Shown here: positions 1-5,748 of the stretch, in pieces
Layout of the letters: each line of letters opens with the position of its first letter
How positions within the stretch are numbered: the first letter of the stretch is position 1
NCBI GenBank assembly: GCA_937874755.1
Contig: CALNBC010000007.1
Span: 1 to 9,707, forward strand
Direction of reading: 5' to 3'
DNA from: an uncultured Clostridia bacterium
GTDB taxonomy: Bacteria; Bacillota; Clostridia; Christensenellales; CALWSW01
DNA length: 9,707 nucleotides
Notes under the pieces: generated by a model
Database searches by the model: none
The model's input: the letters and a program-made list of their open reading frames with translations, nothing else
Told to the model about the DNA's origin: nothing
Made by a program: the position numbers and the translations under genes

Positions 1-2
1 GA

Positions 3-449
3 AGCCGCTGCGAGGTGCTCTGTGAAAAAGATTCCAATGAGCTAAAAAAGCTGTACCGCGAAATAGTCAAGGCGTTGCATCCAGACCTCAACCCCAATTT
101 AGACGAATCTAAGCTCCAGCTGTTTTACAATGCGGTGTCCGCCTACGAGGAGGGCGACCTTGGGGAACTCCGACTGATTGGCGCTATGATTTCCGCACCC
201 GTATTCCAGGGTGAAAAAGTGGAGTCGACGGGGCAACTCGTCAAGGAGAAAGAACGCCTTGCCGAGCTGCTCGCAGACGTTCGGGCAAAGATTGCCGAAA
301 TCAAGGCGAGTTACCCGTACAACGTCAAGCCCATCGTCCAAAACCCAAAAAAGCGCGCCCGTCACAAGGCAAAGCTCAAGGAGCTCATCGAAAAACTGGG
401 CGAATCCCTCGCCCTTTACACAAAGAAGGTAGAGGAGATGCTGAGGTAG
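3..449 (+). CDS. J-domain (DnaJ-like) protein, 5' end outside the window
   Basis: The reading frame is open to the left edge. Codons 3-14 read S-R-C-E and continue into V-L-C-E-K-D, and no ribosome binding site precedes the GTG at 15, so the true start lies upstream. C-E-V-L matches J-domain helix I (usual Y-E-V-L-G), followed by a helix-II-like stretch ending in the signature HPD (residues 22-24 counted from the GTG, in K-A-L-H-P-D-L-N-P). J-domain proteins use HPD to stimulate DnaK-type Hsp70 ATPases. The rest (about 65-144) is highly charged and Lys/Glu-rich, predicted helical or coiled-coil, with no Gly/Phe or zinc-finger region, so this is not a canonical DnaJ. The next gene starts 3 nt after the stop, which suggests co-transcription. 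The J-domain call is well supported; the cellular role is unknown. Confidence 0.72.
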   Translation, partial: SRCEVLCEKDSNELKKLYREIVKALHPDLNPNLDESKLQLFYNAVSAYEEGDLGELRLIGAMISAPVFQGEKVESTGQLVKEKERLAELLADVRAKIAEIKASYPYNVKPIVQNPKKRARHKAKLKELIEKLGESLALYTKKVEEMLR

Positions 450-452
450 CAA

Positions 453-851
453 ATGAGCGAGCTTAAAAAAAGCGAAGACAGCGACCTTATATCCCTGCTG
501 CACGGCAAGGGCGGCGAATTGACCCTCCCCAAGCCCTTCGAGAGGGACATATTCCTGTTCGATACCTGCGTTGCGGGAACGACCCACATACCCGGCATAA
601 AAGAGCTTGAGCCGCACATCAACATCGGCGATCGGCTTGAGTTCTTCCGCGAGCCCAGCAACCCCTACGACAGCAGGGCGATAGTCATCCGCAACTCAGA
701 CGGAGTAAAGATAGGCTACGTCCCAAAGGTGGACAACGCGGTATTTGCGCGGCTCATGGACGCGGGCAAGCTGCTCTTTGGGAAGGTTGCCGAAAAGCAG
801 CTCAAGGGCGGATGGCTGAAGATAGACATCAAGATTTTTTTGCAAGAGTGA
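453..851 (+). CDS. Small HIRAN-domain protein
   Basis: A 132-residue protein. Residues about 35-130 match the HIRAN domain: a strand with D-T-C-V-A-G-T, then G-D-R-L-E-F at 59-64, the characteristic R-E-P-S-N-P-Y-D-S-R-A-I at 66-77 and G-Y-V-P-K at 88-92. HIRAN domains are known in SNF2 helicases such as HLTF, where they bind 3' ssDNA ends, and as stand-alone small proteins in bacteria. The N-terminal 30 residues are polar and have no signal peptide, so the protein is cytoplasmic. The ATG lies 3 nt after the upstream stop, and a GAGG in the end of the previous gene can serve as its ribosome binding site, so translation is probably coupled. Two hairpins follow. A role in DNA-end recognition or repair would be inference from the family; no helicase or nuclease domain is fused here. 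Confidence 0.78.
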   Translation: MSELKKSEDSDLISLLHGKGGELTLPKPFERDIFLFDTCVAGTTHIPGIKELEPHINIGDRLEFFREPSNPYDSRAIVIRNSDGVKIGYVPKVDNAVFARLMDAGKLLFGKVAEKQLKGGWLKIDIKIFLQE

Positions 852-872
852 GTATGGAAAGAATAAACAGTA

Positions 873-897
873 AACCGCGCCTTTTATGGGCGCGGTT
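873..897. terminator. GC-rich hairpin after the HIRAN gene
   Basis: Nine-bp perfect stem AACCGCGCC / GGCGCGGTT with loop TTTTATG, 21 nt after the HIRAN stop. It has no T-run on the + strand, so it may act together with the next hairpin. The same stem core recurs at 5035-5061. Confidence 0.5.
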
Positions 898-915
898 CAG
901 GCTGTCAAAAAAGTC
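898..915. repeat. Motif shared with the right edge of the window (transposon-end-like)
   Basis: The 18 bases CAGGCTGTCAAAAAAGTC match 15 of 18 bases at 9686-9703 (CAGACTGTCGAAAAACTC) in the same orientation. On the minus strand both read as a T-run, then GACAG(C/T)CTG, then a GC-rich hairpin. From general memory this resembles terminal sequences of some transposons; no transposase belonging to it is visible. Confidence 0.35.
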
Positions 916-934
916 GCCTACAGGCGGCTTTTTT
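907..934. terminator. Bidirectional rho-independent terminator
   Basis: A 12-bp stem, AAAAAAGTCGCC / GGCGGCTTTTTT with one T-G pair, and a 4-nt TACA loop. It has T-runs in both directions. It can end the J-domain/HIRAN transcript (+) and any transcript through the transposase remnant (-). Confidence 0.75.
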
Positions 935-945
935 GTTATACTGTA

Positions 946-1194
946 AAAGGACACCCCCTTGAGCTTGGGAATCTTCAGCGTAACGTCTCCCGATGTGGTC
1001 ATGAGATTCCTGCTGTAGTGGCCGGAGCGGTATCCATGGAGCTCTGCGGAACGCTCGTAGCGGGCGGCGTTGGTCAACTGCTGCGCCTCCTGCTCCAGCA
1101 GGTTATTCAGCGTCTCTCCCACACTGCTGCGGACCAACTCCTTCAGTTCACCCTTGATCACCTCCTCGTTAAACTGTACAATCTTCTTGGACAT
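946..1194 (-). pseudogene. IS256-family (Mutator-type) transposase, N-terminal remnant
   Basis: The minus-strand ATG at 1194 has an AAAGGAGA ribosome binding site. It opens a frame whose first roughly 83 residues look like the N-terminus of IS256-family transposases: M-S-K-K-I-V-Q-F-N-E, then L-L-E-Q-E-A-Q-Q-L-T, R-Y-E-R-S-A-E, Y-R-S-G-H-Y-S-R-N-L and L-K-I-P-K-L-K-G-V. Intact members are about 400 residues with a DDE catalytic core. Here the similarity stops near 946 and the frame runs on to 829 through the terminator hairpins and into the end of the HIRAN gene, as unrelated sequence. All catalytic residues are missing, so the element is dead. The element's own right end is not recognisable between 1195 and 1350. 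Confidence 0.8.
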
Positions 1195-1354
1195 GTTTTG
1201 CCGTCTCCTTTCAGAATGGTGTCTTGCAGCTTCATTCTACCAGAGACTCAGGGCCATGTCTTTTTCTATGCCCGCTTTTGTAATTTGCGAAATTTATTGT
1301 ACCTGTTCTAAATTTTACTCGTCTTCACCCTTCACAGTGCACACCACTTGCACC
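1195..1354. other. Intergenic stretch with no gene seen
   Basis: This segment upstream of the transposase remnant presumably includes the leader and outer end of the old insertion sequence. I found no convincing terminal inverted repeat, target duplication or coding frame that is not a shadow of a neighbour. Confidence 0.4.
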
Positions 1355-1404
1355 GAAAAAATCCGACAAACAAGCGGCGGACGCAATAGCCCCGCCGCTG
1401 TTTG
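1355..1404 (-). terminator. Terminator of the molybdopterin lipoprotein operon
   Basis: On the minus strand, 17 nt past the stop at 1421, CAAACAGCGGCGG pairs with CCGCCGCTTGTTTG. This makes 13 pairs with a single bulged T and an 11-nt loop, followed by TCGGATTTTTTC. It is a strong rho-independent terminator. Confidence 0.8.
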
Positions 1405-1420
1405 TGTTGGAATAAAACGC

Positions 1421-2488
1421 TTAGATCGGTGCGCCTGGCTCCACAGTGAACACAAGGGTCGCGGCCAACGGCGATACCGTGCCGCACTGCGTGCGCGCGC
1501 GCACGTCCAGCTTATATGTTCCCGCTACTTCCGGTGTGTAGGAAAAATTCCAGTAAACCCATCGCTCCGGGCTGGCATTGCTTGTTTCATAAGCCGTCCA
1601 AGTCACGCCGCCATCCAGCGAAAATTCTACTGCCGCAATCGCGTCGCCGCAATCATCGGCAAATCCTTCAAAGGCAATCTCATCACCAAGCAAAAAACAA
1701 CAGTCATCCGCAGCATTGAGTATGGAAACCTCTGCACGAAGGTCGTCCGATCTTTGATCGACGACAGGCGCCTCTGCTTGCGCGGTCAGCTCAATGTCAA
1801 CAACGTCTCTCGTGAAGTACTTTGCGACGGTGCCCGGTACCCAAAACTGGGTGCTTGAAGGAAGTTTTTGGTCGTTTACCTTGTACACGATCATCGCTTC
1901 CTTTTCCAAAGCGTAGGACAGCGGCATTGCCAAGCCATATCCATCGGAGCCCCGGACAGTAATGGTGTTTACATCCTCCTGCAATTCGGCCAAAGAGAGC
2001 ACGTCGCTCAACTTCACTCCGGTGATTTGCGCGTTTGCGGTCGCAGCGCCCGTCGCGCAAACGCATAGCAGGATGCGTTCGGTTTCCTGATCGGCAAACT
2101 CGTTGAGACTGACGGTATACGAATGTTTGATCTTGCCTCCGATGTTGATGTAGTAATCCACCTTGTCGTTTTCAAGGCTAAAGCCGGGTTTGGCGCACAT
2201 TCCGGTGAGCACGGTACCGAAGATGTTGAAGATATCATCCCCGGGTGTGAGGGTATCCTGGTTAAAGTGAAACTGACCGTTGATATTGGCAACTTGATTA
2301 TATTCCACTTTTTCTTCCCGCACAGATACAACGTCGTATGCAGTTTCGATGTGTGCTTCTTCCGTGTGCGCTTCTTCCGTGATTGGCACTTCCGCGATTG
2401 GCGCTTCCGGAGCAATGGACGCGGCACAGCCCGAAAGCAGCATGGTTGCGCCGGCAGCGCCGGAAAGGAATTGATATGTTTTTTTCAT
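1421..2488 (-). CDS. Lipoprotein with sulfite-oxidase-type molybdopterin fold
   Basis: 355 residues. The ATG at 2488 is chosen because AAGGAGGAA sits just upstream; the frame extends further to a GTG at 2509, but that would bury this site. Residues 1-21 are a lipoprotein signal ending L-L-S-G-C (Cys21). A Glu-rich linker follows (28-47). Residues about 85-235 resemble the Moco-binding domain of the sulfite oxidase family: a Cys in the usual place (Cys142, in I-L-L-C-V-C), then I-T-G-V-K-L-S-D-V-L, G-S-D-G-Y and V-P-G-T. Residues 250-350 resemble the Ig-like dimerisation domain (A-V-E-F-S-L-D-G-G-V-T-W, then R-W-V-Y-W). The whole is related to the upstream gene product but lacks haem motifs. 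It should be exported and membrane-anchored. The substrate is unknown; the atypical sequence after Cys142 leaves room for a non-catalytic or electron-transfer partner role. Confidence 0.72.
   Translation of the reverse strand: MKKTYQFLSGAAGATMLLSGCAASIAPEAPIAEVPITEEAHTEEAHIETAYDVVSVREEKVEYNQVANINGQFHFNQDTLTPGDDIFNIFGTVLTGMCAKPGFSLENDKVDYYINIGGKIKHSYTVSLNEFADQETERILLCVCATGAATANAQITGVKLSDVLSLAELQEDVNTITVRGSDGYGLAMPLSYALEKEAMIVYKVNDQKLPSSTQFWVPGTVAKYFTRDVVDIELTAQAEAPVVDQRSDDLRAEVSILNAADDCCFLLGDEIAFEGFADDCGDAIAAVEFSLDGGVTWTAYETSNASPERWVYWNFSYTPEVAGTYKLDVRARTQCGTVSPLAATLVFTVEPGAPI
2348..2407 (-). repeat. Four imperfect 15-bp tandem repeats in the lipoprotein linker
   Basis: The repeats encode the pentapeptides EAPIA, EVPIT, EEAHT and EEAHI (residues 28-47), directly after the lipobox. 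A fifth, more diverged unit (ETAYD) may follow. They form a flexible, acidic tether that could change length by slippage. Confidence 0.7.
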
Positions 2489-2505
2489 GACGCTTTCCTC
2501 CTTGG

Positions 2506-4107
2506 TCACTGCGCGTTAACAAGTTTTGAAACGACCCGGTAACAGTAGGCGCCCGTGTCATCCAGCGCCCGCACGCCAACCACATACGCACCCGGAGCCG
2601 GCGGCGTCCAGGTGAAGTACCAGTATACCCACCGATCCTTGGTCGTTTCGGAGGTATCAAAGGTGGTCCAGGTCGCACCGTTGTCAAACGTGAATTCGAC
2701 AGCGACAATGTCTTTTTGAAACGCGTCGGCATACCCTTCAAAGGTGTAAGGCGCACCTGAGGGAATAATCTGCCCTTCGTACAGGTTGCAGAACCCTGCA
2801 TTGGGGCTGTTCGTCGCTTCGCCAGCAGGGTTGACCCGGCCAAGCGTGTAGCGGAACGTGCTGGGATCATCCGAAGTGAAGTACAAATCCGATACGCCCT
2901 TCAGATTGACGTTTGCGCCAAGCCCTTCGTACCAGGACATCAGCGGATATCCCCACTCATAAGGAATCGGTTCCCCGTTAATCTCATACACGAGGTAGCA
3001 TTCATCCAGGTTGGTTACCGACAGGTCGTGGTATGAGTAACTCGTATTGTTTTTCATCGCGCCGAAAAACATCGTCGCCGAATTCTTAACGCCCGCCTGG
3101 TTCGTCAGGTAGGAAATCGGTATGCCGGTAATCTCCACGTTGGAAATCCACGAGCCGCCGTTGGGATTGATTGTGCAATGCGCCTTCGACATTTTGGTGA
3201 CTTTGGGCGCGGTTTCAATGAGCTCCTTTAGGTTAAAGACAAGCTCCTGCTCCACTTCACCGTAAACGCGGATGTCCCACTTCTCGTAAATGCCGTCGTT
3301 GGCCGGGTCGGGCTTAATCCCCGCGTGGTAGGTAGCTACGCGCTCCACGTCATACGTATTCGCGTAGAGCCAGTCGATATTATACGTAATGCCGGAGTTT
3401 GCATCCTGATCAACGCGGAACGAACCCTGTGCATTGGGCAGCTTGGTGATGCCATCGAGCACGTCATACTTAACAAGATCCCACATCTGCGTTTCCCCGG
3501 TCACCGGTTCTACAAAATGGCAGGAATCGCAGGTGCCGCCCATGGTCTGGAACGCCGCGTTGAAATTATGCAGGCCGTGCAGCGTAGTCACCAGCGGCGG
3601 GTAATAGGGGCTGTCAATATGGCAGGTGAAGCATTGCATGAGCGTGACCTCAACGCCCATATTGTTGCGCATCGGGAAGTGCTCGTAGTGCCCCGGATCG
3701 GTGAACTTGTAATCGTCAACCAACGCGCTTAGGTCGTCGTGGCACGCCGCACAGCCTCTTTGGTCTCCGTGCAGAATTGTCGTGTTCCACAGTTCTGCGT
3801 CGGCGGGAGTACGCTGCACCTGCACGCCGTTCGCAAGCGTCTTGACGATAGGAGCGCCGGCCGCCTGGCGCTGCGCAATTCCATCGTAGTGCTGTTGCAT
3901 GGCTTCCTCCCAGGTTTTGGGTGTGTCCGCCGCGCTATCCTCGGGCGCGGCTGCGGGCGTCTGCCCGGGTTCCGGCACTCCCAGGCTTGCGGAAGGGGAT
4001 GGCGGCTGCGCGGGCTGTTCGGCTTCTGTCGGTTGGGCGCATGCGCCCAGGCAAAGAATCAATGCCAGCAACATTGCCACAAGTTTTGCCGTATGCTTTG
4101 TTTTCAA
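2506..4107 (-). CDS. Triheme cytochrome c / molybdopterin oxidoreductase fusion lipoprotein
   Basis: 533 residues. The start is a TTG at 4107, because GGAGGAG lies 6-7 nt upstream and it opens directly into a signal peptide; the longer frame to 4239 would put 44 polar residues before it. The lipobox is L-G-A-C (Cys23), followed by a Pro/Ala/Glu tether to about 65. Three c-type haem sites, C-A-A-C-H (119-123), C-F-T-C-H (159-163) and C-D-S-C-H (193-197), plus several free His residues suggest a three-haem segment. Residues about 270-410 resemble the sulfite-oxidase Moco domain, with the candidate Mo-ligand Cys311 in A-H-C-T-I-N-P-N-G-G. Residues 440-530 are the Ig-like dimerisation domain. It is the first gene of the operon, 17 nt before the second. 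Likely job: a surface-anchored oxidoreductase passing electrons through its haems. Direction and substrate are not determinable. Confidence 0.8.
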   Translation of the reverse strand: MKTKHTAKLVAMLLALILCLGACAQPTEAEQPAQPPSPSASLGVPEPGQTPAAAPEDSAADTPKTWEEAMQQHYDGIAQRQAAGAPIVKTLANGVQVQRTPADAELWNTTILHGDQRGCAACHDDLSALVDDYKFTDPGHYEHFPMRNNMGVEVTLMQCFTCHIDSPYYPPLVTTLHGLHNFNAAFQTMGGTCDSCHFVEPVTGETQMWDLVKYDVLDGITKLPNAQGSFRVDQDANSGITYNIDWLYANTYDVERVATYHAGIKPDPANDGIYEKWDIRVYGEVEQELVFNLKELIETAPKVTKMSKAHCTINPNGGSWISNVEITGIPISYLTNQAGVKNSATMFFGAMKNNTSYSYHDLSVTNLDECYLVYEINGEPIPYEWGYPLMSWYEGLGANVNLKGVSDLYFTSDDPSTFRYTLGRVNPAGEATNSPNAGFCNLYEGQIIPSGAPYTFEGYADAFQKDIVAVEFTFDNGATWTTFDTSETTKDRWVYWYFTWTPPAPGAYVVGVRALDDTGAYCYRVVSKLVNAQ

Positions 4108-4134
4108 TCCTCTCTCCTCCAATATGATGATATG

Positions 4135-4155
4135 GTATACGGAGTTGTCGTATAC
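4135..4155. promoter_or_regulatory. Inverted repeat GTATACG-N7-CGTATAC
   Basis: Perfect 7+7 bp dyad in the divergent region, starting 27 nt upstream of the TTG start of the cytochrome fusion gene. It lies at or just past the expected transcription start of the minus-strand operon, a position suited to a repressor operator. Confidence 0.4.
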
Positions 4156-4157
4156 TG

Positions 4158-4168
4158 ATTTTATCTTA
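4158..4168 (-). promoter_or_regulatory. Candidate -10 region of the cytochrome/molybdopterin operon
   Basis: The minus strand reads TAAGATAAAAT here, giving two overlapping -10-like hexamers: TAAGAT at 4168-4163 and TAAAAT at 4163-4158. No good -35 box is present. With TAAGAT, the implied start is near 4156, which puts the dyad at 4186-4209 at about -41.5, the class II activator position of Crp/Fnr proteins. This is inference. Confidence 0.35.
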
Positions 4169-4185
4169 TCAAACCTGCAAGGGGA

Positions 4186-4209
4186 ATTTTGTCTTTTAGA
4201 AGACAAAAT
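4186..4209. promoter_or_regulatory. Perfect 24-bp dyad, candidate Crp/Fnr-type operator
   Basis: ATTTTGTCTT and AAGACAAAAT are exact reverse complements separated by 4 nt. The overall size and symmetry fit a Crp/Fnr dimer site, although the half-site is neither E. coli FNR TTGAT nor CRP TGTGA. It lies between the cytochrome operon and a divergent Crp/Fnr-family gene, which is the natural candidate to bind it. Confidence 0.55.
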
Positions 4210-4293
4210 GCTGATTATGAACACATCATCATGCGCCATAAACCTGTATCTTTGTGGGAAAAAATGCTATACTCGTTCAAAGGAGTAATTTGT

Positions 4294-4911
4294 ATGGGTT
4301 GTGCGTATCAAAGCAACACATTTTGTTCCAGATTGGATGAAGAGACGCGAAAGCAACTTTGCGTTGGATGCCATATTAAGCAATACGCAAGAGGAAAGAA
4401 CCTTTTGAGCGGCTATTGGAAAAACAAGATGGCGCTGCTGCTGGACGGCATGATGGTCATGGTGGAGTCTGACGTGGAAGATCCGTCTAAGACGATTGCC
4501 AACGGACTCGCCAGCGGAGGTGATTTAATCAGCGGCCTTGTCTGCCCGCAAAGCACGGTCGGGCCACGCACGACCATCTGTCTGTTCGATTGCACCGTTG
4601 CCGTATTCGACGAGCGCTGCACGGCGGCCTTGCTGGAAAGCAACGTGGCCTTCATCAAGGAAGCCTACACCAATTGCCTGCACAGTTGCAGTCAGGAGCG
4701 TGCCGCGATGCTCCGGGATGTCGGCTGCAAGGATGCCTATACGTCCGTGCGATACGTTGTTCATTATTGTCGCGAGCACGGTTTGCCGCCCCTCACCCAC
4801 GAACAGATCGCATTGGTATGCAACCGCAGCCGTCCCAAAGTAACCGCCGTCCTGCACGAATTGATTCGCAAAGAACCGGGGCTGTTTCAACCATTGGAAA
4901 CAAGGGATTAG
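4294..4911 (+). CDS. Crp/Fnr-family regulator with Cys-rich N-terminus
   Basis: 205 residues. The ATG at 4294 is preceded by AAAGGAG; the frame continues upstream to 4189 but has no ribosome site there and overlaps the dyad. The middle resembles a cyclic-nucleotide-binding-like beta-roll (about 40-110), followed by a dimer helix (about 115-140) and a C-terminal winged helix-turn-helix (about 165-195, L-T-H-E-Q-I-A-L-V-C-N-R-S-R-P-K-V). There are 13 Cys, including Cys3, Cys11, Cys23 and Cys26 at the N-terminus and Cys96 and Cys100 in the roll. FNR-type sensors hold an oxygen-labile Fe-S cluster with three N-terminal Cys and one central Cys; the spacing here differs, but a redox cluster is plausible. 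C-V-G-C-H (23-27) looks like a haem c motif, but the protein has no export signal. Its divergent position implies control of the molybdopterin/cytochrome operon and possibly itself. Confidence 0.78.
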   Translation: MGCAYQSNTFCSRLDEETRKQLCVGCHIKQYARGKNLLSGYWKNKMALLLDGMMVMVESDVEDPSKTIANGLASGGDLISGLVCPQSTVGPRTTICLFDCTVAVFDERCTAALLESNVAFIKEAYTNCLHSCSQERAAMLRDVGCKDAYTSVRYVVHYCREHGLPPLTHEQIALVCNRSRPKVTAVLHELIRKEPGLFQPLETRD

Positions 4912-4945
4912 GTTGCAAGTCCGTTTCTACCCCCCTCTGCCGATT

Positions 4946-4971
4946 TGCACCCCTTAAGCATAGGGGGTGCA
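4946..4971 (+). terminator. Hairpin after the Crp/Fnr regulator
   Basis: TGCACCCCTT pairs with AGGGGGTGCA (10 bp with one T-G) around a 6-nt loop, 34 nt past the stop. The following sequence, TTGTATAAAT, is only moderately T-rich. Confidence 0.55.
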
Positions 4972-5015
4972 TTGTATAAATATTTGAGTGATAACACAAA
5001 GTAGACAAAACCACC

Positions 5016-5031
5016 TTTAACGTACGTTAAA
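5016..5031. repeat. Perfect 16-bp palindrome TTTAACGTACGTTAAA
   Basis: A self-complementary sequence without spacer that abuts the hairpin at 5030. Unspaced palindromes bind dimeric proteins better than they form hairpins, so it could be a protein site; none is identified. Confidence 0.5.
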
Positions 5032-5066
5032 AGTTAACCGCGCCCTTTGGGGGCGCGGTTAACTTT
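5030..5066 (-). terminator. 16-bp perfect hairpin ending the Cys-rich gene at 5091
   Basis: AAAGTTAACCGCGCCC and GGGCGCGGTTAACTTT are exact complements around a 5-nt loop. On the minus strand the stem ends in TTTT, 24 nt after the stop at 5091. It can also act as a backstop for the + strand regulator transcript. Confidence 0.65.
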
Positions 5067-5090
5067 GCACAAGGGCAATAGGTTGCGGGT

Positions 5091-5495
5091 TTAATCAAAT
5101 CGAGGGAAGCGCAGACCGCCTCGCATCGCCCTTGACAATACAGCGAGCAAAGGTATTCTGCTGCATCCGGCTTGCGCGCTCTGGCAGGAGTGCTGCCTGT
5201 TGCATTGACGGCAGCGGCTGCAGCTGCAAGCCTGAGTTGGGCGGGGGGGAGAATCCGAATCACAACAGCTTATTCCGGCGTTTCTGCAATCGGCGTACAA
5301 CGAAAATTTTATCGGGAAGCGAACGCGCAGCAGTTGACTGACTACACAAGTGCACTCGTTGCCCCTTGTGATGCAATTTTCAGTAACAGGTGCACCCACA
5401 CAGCTCGCTTCAACATTTCCTATTTGGGCGTCGGGGGTCACCGTTATGTTTGCCTCCACGCAAACGGTTTGTTTGACCACATTGAGGTTTTCCAT
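5091..5495 (-). CDS. Small Cys-rich protein, paralogue of the one at 5749-5991
   Basis: 134 residues with 14 Cys. The ATG at 5495 has GGATAGG upstream; a GTG 9 nt earlier is less well placed. Residues 11-77 resemble the neighbouring protein: C-V-E-A-N-I-T-V-T-P with Cys12, I-G-N-V-E-A-S-C with Cys32, a Cys-containing loop (41, 48, 50), V-V-S-Q-L-L-R-V-R-F-P-I-K-F-S, and G-I-S-C with Cys77. The alternating hydrophobic pattern suggests a small beta-sandwich with paired or metal-binding Cys. Residues 78-112 are a second Cys-rich stretch not shared with the neighbour. It begins near a tract of seven C, so the tail could be frame-shifted. No signal peptide or membrane segment is visible. The family resembles uncharacterised clostridial surface- or spore-type proteins only in general style. 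Function unknown. Confidence 0.6.
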   Translation of the reverse strand: MENLNVVKQTVCVEANITVTPDAQIGNVEASCVGAPVTENCITRGNECTCVVSQLLRVRFPIKFSLYADCRNAGISCCDSDSPPRPTQACSCSRCRQCNRQHSCQSAQAGCSRIPLLAVLSRAMRGGLRFPRFD

Positions 5496-5606
5496 GATTA
5501 TCACCTATCCTAGTATGGTAATACAACATATTCATAACAGGCATGTTTGCGACTGACAGTCAACCAATCCGAGCAATACATTGCAGCAATACCCCCACCG
5601 CACACC

Positions 5607-5636
5607 AAAAAATCAGCCCCGGGTAAACAGGGCTGA
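5607..5636 (-). terminator. Rho-independent terminator of the Cys-rich gene at 5749
   Basis: On the minus strand TCAGCCC pairs with GGGCTGA around a 10-nt loop, followed directly by TTTTTT. It lies about 112 nt past the stop and separates the two Cys-rich genes, so the downstream one probably has its own promoter. Confidence 0.75.
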
Positions 5637-5748
5637 AAGCGTCGGTTAAAAGCTATCCATCCAGACGATGTAGTGCATGAGCATTCCCTTTTTTAGGGGG
5701 GCGCGCGCGTTTAGCCGCTGCAGCCACCTTTGGGCGCAAACTGCTCTG

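Noticed and set aside
1070..1858. Plus-strand open frame of 262 codons across the transposase remnant and the molybdopterin gene
   Set aside because: It spans two unrelated minus-strand genes and a terminator and shows no domain; it is a shadow frame.
4108..4239. N-terminal extension of the cytochrome fusion protein to 4239
   Set aside because: It would place 44 residues before a clear lipoprotein signal peptide and cover the operator region; the TTG at 4107 has the ribosome site.
4268..4273. TATACT as the -10 box of the Crp/Fnr gene
   Set aside because: It would put the transcript start on top of the ribosome binding site at 4279-4284, and no -35 box fits.
4360..4374. C-V-G-C-H in the Crp/Fnr regulator as a c-type haem site
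   Set aside because: Covalent haem c attachment happens outside the cytoplasm and this DNA-binding protein has no export signal. The Cys are more likely cluster or redox ligands.
5027..5263. Minus-strand frame of 78 codons as a separate small gene
   Set aside because: It overlaps the 5091-5495 gene and runs through the terminator hairpin. It is only kept as a possible alternative tail after the C7 tract.
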